Notes under the pieces: model-generated
What the model was told of the DNA's origin: nothing
Seen by the model: the letters and a program-made list of their open reading frames with translations, nothing else
Databases searched by the model: none
In this document: piece after piece, positions 12,840 through 20,398 of the stretch
Layout: the number at the start of each line of letters is the position of its first letter
How positions within the stretch are numbered: the first letter of the stretch is position 1
Program-made: the position numbers and the translations under genes
NCBI GenBank assembly: GCA_050694175.1
Contig: JBOGXA010000029.1
Location: 1 to 21,797 of the forward strand
Source: JBOGXA01 sp050694175
GTDB taxonomy: Bacteria; Actinomycetota; CADDZG01; WHSQ01
Direction of reading: 5' to 3'
DNA: 21,797 bases

Positions 12840-14603
12840 ATGCAAAGAAGACTTGCAGCAATTGGTATCTGCGCACTCGTGGCTGCGGTGGGCGTCGTAC
12901 CTGTTGCCGCGCAGCCGCTCGAGGATCCGATTCCGCAGCCCATCCGGAAGAGCGGGATCCGGGTGAGGCTCGAGCCGGTCGCGTCCGGACTGACCGCGCC
13001 CAACTGGGGGATCTCGGCACTAGGCGACTCGGATCGTCTCTTTGTGACCGACCAGGACGGAATCCTCTGGGCAATCGACCTGTCTTCGGGCGCCAAGTCG
13101 ATCTTTCTCGACGTCAGCGCCCGCTTGGTACCGCTCGGTGCGTTCGGGCCCGGGACATTCGATGAACGAGGGCTGCTCGGCCTCGCCTTTCACCCCGAAT
13201 ACGAGAGCAACGGCCTCCTCTACACCTACACGTCTGAGCCGGTGGACGGACCGGCCGACTTCTCGACGATGCCGCCGGGGACCACGGCCAACCACCAGAG
13301 CATCGTTGCTGAATGGGAGGTTCCCAACCCGCGCAGTCGCACGTCTGTCGTGGACCCGACCAGCCGCCGCGAACTGCTGCGAATCGACGAGCCGCAGTTC
13401 AACCACAACGCGGGTGCGCTCAACTTCGGGCCGGACGGCATGCTCTACATCGCCCTCGGGGACGGGGGCGCGGCTGACGATCAAGGTGTGGGGCATAGCC
13501 CGCAGGGCAACGGCCAGGATCCCAGCAACGTGTTGGGGAAGATCCTCCGCATCGATCCCGCGGGGTCGAACTCTGGAAACGGCCGGTACGGGGTACCGGC
13601 CGACAATCCCTTCGTCGACCGCGAGGGCTTCGTGGCCGAGATCTGGGCATTCGGCTTTCGTAATCCGTTTCGGTTCTCGTTCGACACCAGGACGGGGAGA
13701 CTGATCGCAGGAGACGTCGGCCAGAATGACATCGAAGAAGTCGACGACGTCGTCAAGGGCGGCAATTACGGATGGAGGATCAAGGAGGGCTCCTTTCTTT
13801 TCGACCCCAACGGCGACGCCCCCGGGTTCGTCACCAAGCGCAGCCGGGGCAAGCCCGCGGGACTCATCGACCCCATCGCCGAATACGACCACGACGAAGG
13901 CATCGCCGTGGTTGGTGGGTTCGTGTACCGGGGTGATGCAGTACGGCCGCTGCGTGGGCGTTACGTCTTTGGCGATTTCGCCCGCAACTTCTCGAGTGAC
14001 GGGCGGCTGTTCATGCTCAACGGGAGGCAGATCCGAGAGCTGAGACTTGTGGGGCAGGAATCCCTCGGGATCAAGCTCGACGGCTTCGGCCAAGACGCCG
14101 ACGGAGAGTTGTACGTGCTCGGCAATACCACAGGGACGCCCTTCGGAGACACAGGGGTCGTGCTGAGAATCGCTCCGCAGCATCGCGACAACGAGCTCGA
14201 GGCCGACCTCAATGGGTTCGCCGAGGTGAGCCCCGGCACGGGCCAATTCGGCGCGGGCGACCTCAACGGCGACGGCCTTGCGGAGATCCGCCTCCGTCCG
14301 GAGGACGGCACGGTCTGCTTCAGACTCCTATGGGCCGACATCGACGAGCCGGTTGCGTCGCACATCCACTCCGGCGCGGTGGGAACGAACGGGCCGATCG
14401 TGGTGAGCCTTCTCGACAACGCGGACCATTTCCGTCACAAGGAAGGTGAGGGGAGGGCGAATGGGTGCGCCGAGGGGGTTGACGGGGCCCTTATCGACGA
14501 CATCGCGCACCATCCGGGCGCGTACTACGTGAACATCCATACCGCCCGCTTCCCGGCCGGCGCAATCAGGGGCAATCTGGAAAGGGATGAGGCCGGCATC
14601 TAG
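12840..14603 (+). CDS. Secreted PQQ-dependent sugar dehydrogenase-like protein with CHRD domain
   Basis: A 587-residue exported protein. Residues 1-24 form a signal peptide with a VAAQ cleavage region. Residues about 40-450 are a glucose/sorbosone-dehydrogenase six-bladed propeller: ERGLLGLAFHPEY (109-121), FNHNAGALNFGPDGMLYIAL (187-206, with the probable catalytic His 189), GFRNPFRFSFD (272-282) and GDVGQNDIEEVD (291-302). Relatives oxidise aldoses with PQQ and calcium. Residues about 452-580 form a CHRD domain (ELEADLNGFAEVSP, then ASHIHSGAVGTNGPIVVSLL and NIHTARFPAGAIRGNLE), a secreted beta domain of unknown role. AAGGGGG precedes the ATG. The substrate is unknown. It is the main cargo gene of the left tRNA-flanked module. 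Confidence 0.9.
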   Translation: MQRRLAAIGICALVAAVGVVPVAAQPLEDPIPQPIRKSGIRVRLEPVASGLTAPNWGISALGDSDRLFVTDQDGILWAIDLSSGAKSIFLDVSARLVPLGAFGPGTFDERGLLGLAFHPEYESNGLLYTYTSEPVDGPADFSTMPPGTTANHQSIVAEWEVPNPRSRTSVVDPTSRRELLRIDEPQFNHNAGALNFGPDGMLYIALGDGGAADDQGVGHSPQGNGQDPSNVLGKILRIDPAGSNSGNGRYGVPADNPFVDREGFVAEIWAFGFRNPFRFSFDTRTGRLIAGDVGQNDIEEVDDVVKGGNYGWRIKEGSFLFDPNGDAPGFVTKRSRGKPAGLIDPIAEYDHDEGIAVVGGFVYRGDAVRPLRGRYVFGDFARNFSSDGRLFMLNGRQIRELRLVGQESLGIKLDGFGQDADGELYVLGNTTGTPFGDTGVVLRIAPQHRDNELEADLNGFAEVSPGTGQFGAGDLNGDGLAEIRLRPEDGTVCFRLLWADIDEPVASHIHSGAVGTNGPIVVSLLDNADHFRHKEGEGRANGCAEGVDGALIDDIAHHPGAYYVNIHTARFPAGAIRGNLERDEAGI

Positions 14604-14631
14604 AGCACCCGACAACACGTTGTTTTGCATC

Positions 14632-14665
14632 GCGGGGCGAGCGGGGTGCCAGGCTCGCTCCCCGC
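14632..14665 (+). terminator. Terminator-like hairpin after the sugar dehydrogenase gene
   Basis: GCGGGGCGAGC pairs with GCTCGCTCCCCGC across a 10-base loop, with one bulged base, about 28 bases after the stop. CAAACA follows rather than a T-run. Confidence 0.5.
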
Positions 14666-14684
14666 AAACATAGAGGGCTCTTTT

Positions 14685-14710
14685 ATCGGCCCGGGCAGCC
14701 CCGGGCCGAT
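14685..14710. terminator. Perfect 11-bp GC-rich hairpin
   Basis: ATCGGCCCGGG and CCCGGGCCGAT pair perfectly around CAGC, with TTTT just before the stem. It lies between the plus-strand dehydrogenase gene and minus-strand gene remnants, the right place for a bidirectional terminator, though neither side has a proper downstream T-run. Confidence 0.5.
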
Positions 14711-14760
14711 ATAACGAGCCGCCGGCGCCTATGACGACCGACCTCGGACCAACCAACGCC

Positions 14761-15049
14761 CTAGCCAGCCCTGGCGACTTTCAGCTTCGACCGTCTGGCG
14801 GAGAGAATTTGCGGTGCCTCGTTCCACGTAGGAAGGGCTCGGCAGAGATCACGCCGCCCGGTCACCTTGATCCCGCCCGATCGCAGGGCTGAAGGCCAAT
14901 TGATGAGTCCCATGGAACTCGACCCGAACGACCACTCGTTCGTCGGGCAGCAGATCACGACGCAAGTAGTTCCTGCACCACGACCACAAGACATAGTCGG
15001 GAGCGGCATGCTCGCTGGTTAGCTCCGTCCATTTCTCGGCCCCTCTCAA
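14761..15049 (-). pseudogene. Remnant of a HxlR-like regulator C-terminal domain
   Basis: Two overlapping minus-strand frames each give half of one protein. The upstream frame (from a TTG at 15049) reads HAAPDYVLWSWCRNYLRRDL followed by LPDERVVVRVEFHG, like the start of the SCP2-like effector domain of HxlR-type winged-helix regulators (LxWDxRR...LPxRRxVVxFxF). The downstream frame reads LRSGGIKVTGRRDLCRALPT followed by W, like the end of that domain (LxxGxIxVxGxxxLxRxxxxW). The central part (the usual WLVxE...DLC...DPG section) and the whole DNA-binding domain are missing. So this is a fragment with an internal deletion and a frame change. The assignment rests on remembered family patterns. 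Confidence 0.45.
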
Positions 15050-15324
15050 GGCTCCAGGATCGCGCGCAATGCTGCTCCGAAACTAGCGGGCTGTTCGGCC
15101 ATCGCGATGTGCCCCGCGTCGTCGATCACATGGAGCGGCCAGCCAAACATCGCGCTCGCCCTCTCCGCGTACTTCAGTGGCATGACCCGGTCATGGCGGC
15201 CCCAGATCAGCGCGACCGGTACCTCGATCTTCCCGAGCTCCTCGTCCGGGATCGGCCTGGTGCCCATCTTCCGCAGCGGAGCGCGGTCCACCGCGTTGAC
15301 GAACGGCTGCTTTTGGGTCGCCAC
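15046..15324 (-). pseudogene. C-terminal fragment of an alpha/beta hydrolase
   Basis: The 92 codons encode PDEELGKIEVPVALIWGRHD followed by RVMPLKYAERASAMFGWPLH and VIDDAGHIAMAEQPASFGAA, the last third of an alpha/beta hydrolase with the catalytic Asp (GRHD) and His (AGH). The nucleophile elbow and the first ~180 residues are absent, and the sequence to the right (from 15325) does not restore them in any frame. It is a truncated remnant. It abuts the regulator remnant at a TTGA overlap, which suggests they were neighbouring genes of one operon before decay. Confidence 0.7.
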
Positions 15325-15543
15325 CGATGCTGGGTGATGAGCCCGGGCTCGAGCACATGGAGGAGTTGGAGCCGAGCGAGCTAGACTGGTCGCGACGGCT
15401 GTGGCCGGCGTGGCCTCGGCCGAGTTGTCGCCCCTTCAGGACCACGAACCGGCGCGGTGTAACGAGACGAACGACAACGGTGCTCCGTCTGCTACAGACT
15501 GCGCGTCGCAAGACGGGGCGTCTTCCTTGAAAGGAGGAAGAGG
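15325..15543. other. Gene-free region before the peroxiredoxin gene
   Basis: No coding frame is convincing. AAGACG and CGTCTT form a perfect inverted repeat with a 3-base spacer at 15510-15524, six bases before the ribosome site of the peroxiredoxin gene, and could be a leader hairpin or operator. The 5' breakpoint of the alpha/beta hydrolase lies at the left end. Confidence 0.4.
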
Positions 15544-16203
15544 ATGGCTCTGCAGATTGGCGATACGGCGCCGGATTTCGAGGCGCGGACGACGGAGGGG
15601 CGGATCCGCTTCCACGAGTGGATCGGCGACTCGTGGGCGGTTCTGTTCTCGCATCCGAAGGACTTCACCCCGGTCTGCACGACCGAGCTTGGGTACATGG
15701 CGAAGATCAAGCCGGAGTTTGAGAAGCGGAACGCCAAGATCGTCGGGCTGTCCGTGGATCCGGTCGACAACCACGCGAAGTGGGCCGATGACATCGCGGA
15801 GACGCAAGGTCAGGCGCCGAATTATCCGATCATCGGCGACGTCGACTTCAACGTGTCGAAGCTGTACGGCATGCTTCCCGCCGAGACGGCGGGCGACTCA
15901 AGCGAGCGCACCCCGGCCGACAACCAGACGGTGCGCAACGTGTTCGTGGTCGGCCCCGACAAGAAGGTCAAGCTGATCCTCGTCTACCCGATGACGACGG
16001 GCCGCAACTTCGACGAAGTGTTGCGGGTGATCGACTCGCTGCAGCTGACCGCCGAGCACAAGGTTGCGACGCCGGTCAACTGGCAACAGGGCGAGGACGT
16101 GATCATCGCAGGCTCGGTCTCCGACGAAGAGGCCAGACAGACGTATCCGGATGGCTGGAAGGCTCCACGGCCGTACATCCGGATCGTGCCGCAGCCGAAG
16201 TAA
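15544..16203 (+). CDS. 1-Cys peroxiredoxin (Prx6 type)
   Basis: A 219-residue thiol peroxidase that reduces hydrogen peroxide and organic peroxides. The peroxidatic cysteine is C45 in HPKDFTPVCTTELGYMAK, and no resolving cysteine is evident, as in the Prx6/AhpC-TSA 1-Cys group. The long C-terminal extension (from about 150, with YPMTTGRNFDEVLRVIDSLQ and TPVNWQQGEDVIIA) is typical of Prx6. AAAGGAGG gives an almost ideal ribosome site. It is intact and surrounded by remnants, on the right side of the first tRNA-flanked module; the second tRNA-Thr half follows 63 bases after its stop. It would detoxify peroxides in the cytoplasm. Confidence 0.95.
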   Translation: MALQIGDTAPDFEARTTEGRIRFHEWIGDSWAVLFSHPKDFTPVCTTELGYMAKIKPEFEKRNAKIVGLSVDPVDNHAKWADDIAETQGQAPNYPIIGDVDFNVSKLYGMLPAETAGDSSERTPADNQTVRNVFVVGPDKKVKLILVYPMTTGRNFDEVLRVIDSLQLTAEHKVATPVNWQQGEDVIIAGSVSDEEARQTYPDGWKAPRPYIRIVPQPK

Positions 16204-16266
16204 CCCAATCGGGGTGCAAGTTTGGAGAGTCCGCGGTCAAAGCACTAGGTCAGAGGTACAATTTCG

Positions 16267-16404
16267 GCCCCCTTAGCTCAGACGGCAGAGCGTATCCATA
16301 GTAACCATCGGCCACTTTGTGCTGTGCGACCTGCGAAAAGAGCACTGCAGCCAACGAGCGAGATCGGCAAGATTAACTGCTCAATTTCTGTCACTCCATG
16401 CCCC
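16267..16404 (+). repeat. tRNA-Thr 5' half plus 100-bp module end (direct repeat, copy 2)
   Basis: Same orientation as the first copy and as the intact tRNA, 3780 bases from copy 1 and 4132 bases before the intact gene. It differs from copy 1 at 6 of 138 positions. Two of these are in the tRNA part (nucleotide 28 in the anticodon stem and nucleotide 34, which would turn anticodon GGT into AGT). The nine bases AGGTCAGAG lie about 20 bases before both this copy and the intact tRNA. It cannot fold as a tRNA because no 3' half follows. Confidence 0.85.
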
Positions 16405-16439
16405 ACCTCGGCGTGCTGTTAGCAAGCGGTACATAGGAA

Positions 16440-16454
16440 GAGCGAGTATCGCTC
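16440..16454. other. Small hairpin after the peptidase gene
   Basis: GAGCGA and TCGCTC pair perfectly around GTA, close to the larger terminator-like stem at 16471-16498. It may be part of the same 3' structure on the minus-strand peptidase transcript. Confidence 0.35.
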
Positions 16455-16470
16455 GCGCAGCGAACGCGGT

Positions 16471-16498
16471 GCGGCCCCGGTCTGCCGACCGGGGCCGC
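16471..16498 (-). terminator. Strong 12-bp hairpin downstream of the metallopeptidase gene
   Basis: GCGGCCCCGGTC and GACCGGGGCCGC pair perfectly around TGCC, about 25 bases beyond the minus-strand stop at 16523. Very stable; no clear T-run follows on the minus strand. It is the likely end of the peptidase transcript. Confidence 0.55.
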
Positions 16499-16522
16499 GG
16501 ACTACCGCATTAGTGCCGGCCT

Positions 16523-19500
16523 CTACTCCGCCTGCTGCGCGCCGTCGACGATCGGTCTGCTCGACAGAAGCTGGAGCTCCGTGGCCCGCACATCGAGGTT
16601 GCGCGGCGGAAGCGGAGTTCCGATCCGGCAGTCGGTCTCGTGGCGCGGATCCTGGTCCTGCTTCCCGTGGAAGGACGTCTGGCCCGTGCACTGGTTGTCG
16701 ACCACCCTGAACAGGACGTGCGTCGCCGTCGTCCTGGGCACCTCGAAGGTGCGGAGGATGAGGTGCGGCGCAACCGGACGCGGATTATCCGCCGGGAAGG
16801 CATCGCGGCGGCTCCTGTGGATGAGCCGCCAGTCGGCACTCTGGCTCGGATCGCAGGATCGCGTGTTCGTCGCCGTGCACGCGTACAGCTCGAACGCCCT
16901 GAGTGCCGTGAACCGGTTCTGGCCCGGGAGCAAGTGCGCGCTCACCTTGGCACGATCGAACGCTTCCATACCGGGAAGCTCGACCAGGACCTGGCGGCCC
17001 TCGACGGGCACGCCCGTGCTCTCCCAGTTCGTGCCCTCGGTGTCGTCGATAAGGTCGTTGTGCCGCTCGCCGTCGCCGGTCGCGGTCGCGCCGTTGTGGA
17101 TCGACGCCCAGTTCGTCGGGAACCGGATCGTGACGTCTCGCGTCTCGCCGGCCCTGAGGCCCGAGATGCGGAAGCGGACGTGGCCGTGTCCCTCCGCCTG
17201 GGCGACGAAGTCGTACGCCCGATGCCGGGCGGACCCGGTCGCGTCCGGGACGATCCGCAGGACGTTGTCTCCCGGCGCGGTCTCGGCCGCGGGTGTGACG
17301 CGCGCCTCGTAGTGCCCGACGAACACGTTGGTGTCCGCGATTGGGGTGTTGCCCTCGTCCTTTGCCACCGCGTCGAAGACGAGCGTTGCCTCCTCGTGCA
17401 ACGGCGACTCGAAGCTCGGGATCGGCTCCGTGTCGTTCGCCCCGCTCGTAAAGGCGTTCTCGCCGAAGCCGCGACGGGCGAACGCGAGCCACAGGAGGTC
17501 CTGGTTCGCGCCCCCGAAGCGCATCATGTCGGCCGCGAGGTAGGCGTCGCGAGCATTAAGGAACGTCGGCTCGGTCGGCATGAGCAGGAACGCGTCGAAC
17601 ACGATCTGGATCCAGCGCCGGTTTCCCGGGCACTGCTCGGGCGGACGCTGGCCGTCCGCGCACTCGCGCTGCCGCGCGGCCCCTCCCTGACCGTAGCGGT
17701 CGACGAACAACTCGCGGATGTCGAAGTTTGTCCCGCTCCAGATCTCGCCGTCCGCGTGCACCTGTGGGCCGACGAGATCGTAGCCGACGTCGGAGAAGTT
17801 GAGCGGGTTGATCCTCGGGTACGCGCCCGGCTGCGGGAACTGCCCCGCGTACGGGAAGGACATGTTGTAGTTACGGATCGCCCGTTCCGCGTTTCCGGTC
17901 ACGTACGGGCCGACTGCCCAGGCGCGATCGCCGCCGGACACCAACCCGTACTCGTTCAGGTACTCCATGGCGATGAAGTCGGCGTAGCTCTCTCCCATCG
18001 CGCCGGCGTGAAAGCCGGTGCGGCGGACGCCCTTGCCGATCATCCGGTTCTCGATCATGTGCGTGTACTCGTGGCCGATCACCGCCATGTCGTAGTCGCC
18101 GTCCACGCACGGGGCGTAGAAGGCTCCCGGGATCGGCTGCCAGAGGAACATGCCCGATTGCGATGACGTACCGTCGGGCAGCGTGCGCATGAAGGCGTTG
18201 TCGCGCCCGGAATAGTTCGGTGGCCCGCCGACAACCGCGCCGGCCTGCACCATCCCGATCAGGGGATCGTTTTCGGCGGTTCCCGTCCCGAAGTTGAAGT
18301 CCTGCCCGTTCCAGGTCTGCTCGGTGAAGCCGAGGTGGTACGACCAGTTATGCATGCGGCTGTGCATAGCAAACAGGTTCACCGTTGCCGCATCGATGTC
18401 GTTCCCTTCTCCGACAACGAGGACATCGGGGTTGCACTCCTCCTCGAACCACACGTTGTCCCACGGAAAGATGTACTCGCGGGTCTCGCTCGTAGGCCGG
18501 TACCCCGTGGGGCCCGGGAAGAACGGATCGAACCAGTTCTCGGCGCTGCGCGCGTAGTTGCCTGTGGTCGTGAACGTCGGCGTCCCTGTGCGAGCGTCCA
18601 CGTCCCACGGCGTGTCCGGGTGCGGCGACGATCCCATGATGGCGAGGTCGCAGCCGGGCATGGGGGTCCAGCACCAGGTCTCGCGCGTGTCGGCGCTCGG
18701 GTAGTTCCACGGGTAGCGGTTGATCGGAGTCGTCGGCGGCCACGAGGGGAACACTTCCCACTCCGGATTGTCTTCCGCGTGATCGACAATGCTCTCGCGG
18801 AAGAGCAGGTCCCCACTTGCACCGTCGACGATGACCCTGCTGCCGCTCGCAGCTCCGTGGCCCTCCACGTCGACTACGGTCGCCTCGTATGCGGCTAGAA
18901 CCCCGCGTCCCGGCGTGGGAAAGGCGACGCGTCGGATGAGTTGCCCCTCCTCGAAGCCCTCGACCTCGAGAACCATCCAGCCTTGCCGCCGGTCGACGAC
19001 ATCGACGTCCTCGGCTGAAGCCTGCGTGTCGACAGCGTCCGCGGCCTCGACCCACGCCGCGGCGGGCGAAAGTGCGGTCGATCCTTGGAGGTCCGTGTCG
19101 CCCGTGAGCGTTGAGGACGCGTAGGCGACCTTCCAGCCGGTGTCCGCGGTACCCACGACGCCCACCGACACGATACCGTCCGGCGATGCGACAAGCCCGT
19201 CGAAGCGCTGCCGGAAGACGACCACGTGGCCGCCCCTCTCGCCGAGCTCGGCATCTCTCACGAGGTCGAGGGCGTCGGCCGAGTCGAGCCGAAAGAGCGC
19301 CGCATTGGCGCCCAGCCAGCTTCGGGCCGCCGCGGCTGCGCTCGCGCCCTCAACTCCGGTGGCCAAGAAGTCGCCGTACTTGATCAGCGAGCTCGGCGTG
19401 CCGAAGCGGTTCCAGATCACTTTCGCACCCAGGTCCGCGACCTCGGCGCGCTGCCCCCCGGTGGGGGAGATCACACCCTTGCGGGAATCGAAATCGTCCG

Positions 19501-19663
19501 CATGATCGGAGTGTTCGCCCTGAAAGTCGAACCCGATCTCGTCCGGCTCTCCCCCCGCAGGGCCCCCGCTCGCCGGAATTGAGCTACCGGTAAGGCTAAT
19601 GAAAACCGCGATCACGGCAACCAAAACTGCCGGGCGTTTGGCGCCCGTAGCCAAGTGGAGCAT
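16523..19663 (-). CDS. Secreted fungalysin-like (M36) zinc metallopeptidase
   Basis: A 1046-residue exported peptidase. The frame is open 74 codons further upstream, but a GGGGAGGGGGAG ribosome site and a signal peptide (about residues 1-35, hydrophobic core VLVAVIAVFISL) fix the start at 19663. Residues about 85-290 resemble the FTP propeptide that holds such enzymes inactive, with a PepSY-like stretch ending SRVIVDGASGDLLF. The catalytic zinc site is HEYTH (531-535), with the third ligand in GESYADF (E558), the M36 arrangement. NLFAMHSRMHNWSYHLGF (429-446) is also typical of the family. After about residue 750, beta-rich domains, including a jelly-roll-like part with RAFELYAC, probably bind substrate. 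A TATAGT at 19739-19744 could be its -10 box. It is the main cargo of the right-hand module. Confidence 0.9.
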   Translation of the reverse strand: MLHLATGAKRPAVLVAVIAVFISLTGSSIPASGGPAGGEPDEIGFDFQGEHSDHADDFDSRKGVISPTGGQRAEVADLGAKVIWNRFGTPSSLIKYGDFLATGVEGASAAAAARSWLGANAALFRLDSADALDLVRDAELGERGGHVVVFRQRFDGLVASPDGIVSVGVVGTADTGWKVAYASSTLTGDTDLQGSTALSPAAAWVEAADAVDTQASAEDVDVVDRRQGWMVLEVEGFEEGQLIRRVAFPTPGRGVLAAYEATVVDVEGHGAASGSRVIVDGASGDLLFRESIVDHAEDNPEWEVFPSWPPTTPINRYPWNYPSADTRETWCWTPMPGCDLAIMGSSPHPDTPWDVDARTGTPTFTTTGNYARSAENWFDPFFPGPTGYRPTSETREYIFPWDNVWFEEECNPDVLVVGEGNDIDAATVNLFAMHSRMHNWSYHLGFTEQTWNGQDFNFGTGTAENDPLIGMVQAGAVVGGPPNYSGRDNAFMRTLPDGTSSQSGMFLWQPIPGAFYAPCVDGDYDMAVIGHEYTHMIENRMIGKGVRRTGFHAGAMGESYADFIAMEYLNEYGLVSGGDRAWAVGPYVTGNAERAIRNYNMSFPYAGQFPQPGAYPRINPLNFSDVGYDLVGPQVHADGEIWSGTNFDIRELFVDRYGQGGAARQRECADGQRPPEQCPGNRRWIQIVFDAFLLMPTEPTFLNARDAYLAADMMRFGGANQDLLWLAFARRGFGENAFTSGANDTEPIPSFESPLHEEATLVFDAVAKDEGNTPIADTNVFVGHYEARVTPAAETAPGDNVLRIVPDATGSARHRAYDFVAQAEGHGHVRFRISGLRAGETRDVTIRFPTNWASIHNGATATGDGERHNDLIDDTEGTNWESTGVPVEGRQVLVELPGMEAFDRAKVSAHLLPGQNRFTALRAFELYACTATNTRSCDPSQSADWRLIHRSRRDAFPADNPRPVAPHLILRTFEVPRTTATHVLFRVVDNQCTGQTSFHGKQDQDPRHETDCRIGTPLPPRNLDVRATELQLLSSRPIVDGAQQAE

Positions 19664-19941
19664 GTCTCCCCCTCCCCGCGAGCGCGTGCACCCTGATTTC
19701 GTGTGGGCCACACCGCCCGCACTAATCCGTCCCGGCAGACTATAGCGATTCGACGACGGAAATGTTCGCTCCGCGATCCGGACGAAGCTCCGCTCCACGT
19801 GTCTCCATTGAGCATCGGGAGTCTCCGCCGCGGAGGCCTCGTCGACTCGGAGGGGGTGGTCGATGGGTGATGCCGGGCTCGGCACCTAGAAACGCCCGTA
19901 ACTCGACGTGTTTTTTCATGGAGGTGGTCAGCCTTGAGACG
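19664..19941. other. Promoter region of the peptidase gene
   Basis: No supported gene. On the minus strand TATAGT (19744-19739) is a reasonable -10 hexamer about 75 bases before the peptidase start; GAACAT at the proper 17-base distance is a poor -35. GGAGGTGG at 19920-19927, on the plus strand, is a ribosome-site-like sequence before the small ORF described next. Confidence 0.35.
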
Positions 19942-20172
19942 ATGGCGACATCGTGGCTACGCTGGTGGTGTTGGTGCTTGCCGCGCCGCCGTTTCGGCGG
20001 GAGCGAAGCACAACAGGACCGGCATCAGAAGCTGGACTTGCTCGTGTTCGGCGACTGGAGCCGGGAGTTCGAAGAGCCCGACGGGACGTTGTTCGTGGCC
20101 TCGCTCAGAAAGAAGGGCCTGTGGCTGATGCAGGAGCTCAGGGTCGCTACTGAGCCGAGCGGTCGGGGCTAG
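19942..20172 (+). CDS. Small uncertain ORF, about 76 aa
   Basis: The last 45 codons (LDLLVFGDWSREFEEPDGTL, then FVASLRKKGLWLMQEL) have the codon bias and composition of a real protein. The first 25 are tryptophan/arginine-rich and unconvincing. GGAGGTGG at 19920-19927 would suit a TTG at 19934 in another frame, and a third frame offers a hydrophobic VATLVVLVLAAPP start. So the gene may be frameshifted or its 5' end may have been replaced. I recognise no family. Confidence 0.35.
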   Translation: MATSWLRWWCWCLPRRRFGGSEAQQDRHQKLDLLVFGDWSREFEEPDGTLFVASLRKKGLWLMQELRVATEPSGRG

Positions 20173-20398
20173 ATACTTCCCCGGCGCGAAGTCGCAAAGC
20201 GAACTCGGCTGTGTGCCACCTTGGCTCGGTCGACCTAAGGCTGGCTACTCCAAAGAGACTGGCAGAATCCGGTTAGATGCCTCCATGTATCATCCTGCTG
20301 GCAGCTCCGGCGCTACGAGTACCCCGCTGAGGGAGCGCTGCACGAGAAGACAATTCTGCTCGAAGGAGAGAAACTCGCAGGTCAGAGCCACTTTTCTG
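20173..20398. other. Gene-free region upstream of tRNA-Thr
   Basis: It contains the second copy of the 30-bp box (20267-20296) and the AGGTCAGAG motif shared with the DNA before the second tRNA half. It should also carry the tRNA promoter; no clear -35/-10 pair was found. Under the insertion model this is the right end of the second module. Confidence 0.45.
20267..20296 (+). repeat. 30-bp box upstream of the intact tRNA-Thr (copy 2)
   Basis: Matches 12361-12390 at 25 of 30 positions, and lies at nearly the same distance from the tRNA start (103 against 97 bases). It could be a promoter or upstream element, or a duplicated piece of the original tRNA locus. Confidence 0.7.

Noticed and set aside
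13020..14246. 408-codon minus-strand frame opposite the sugar dehydrogenase gene
   Set aside because: A mirror of the strong codon bias of the real gene; the product has no recognisable motif, while the plus strand has clear propeller and CHRD motifs.
16640..18166. 508-codon plus-strand frame opposite the metallopeptidase gene
   Set aside because: Antisense shadow; valine/arginine-rich with no domain, while the minus strand has HEYTH and family motifs.
19664..19885. 74-codon N-terminal extension of the metallopeptidase
   Set aside because: It would bury the signal peptide. The ATG at 19663 has an excellent ribosome site and is followed at once by a typical export signal.
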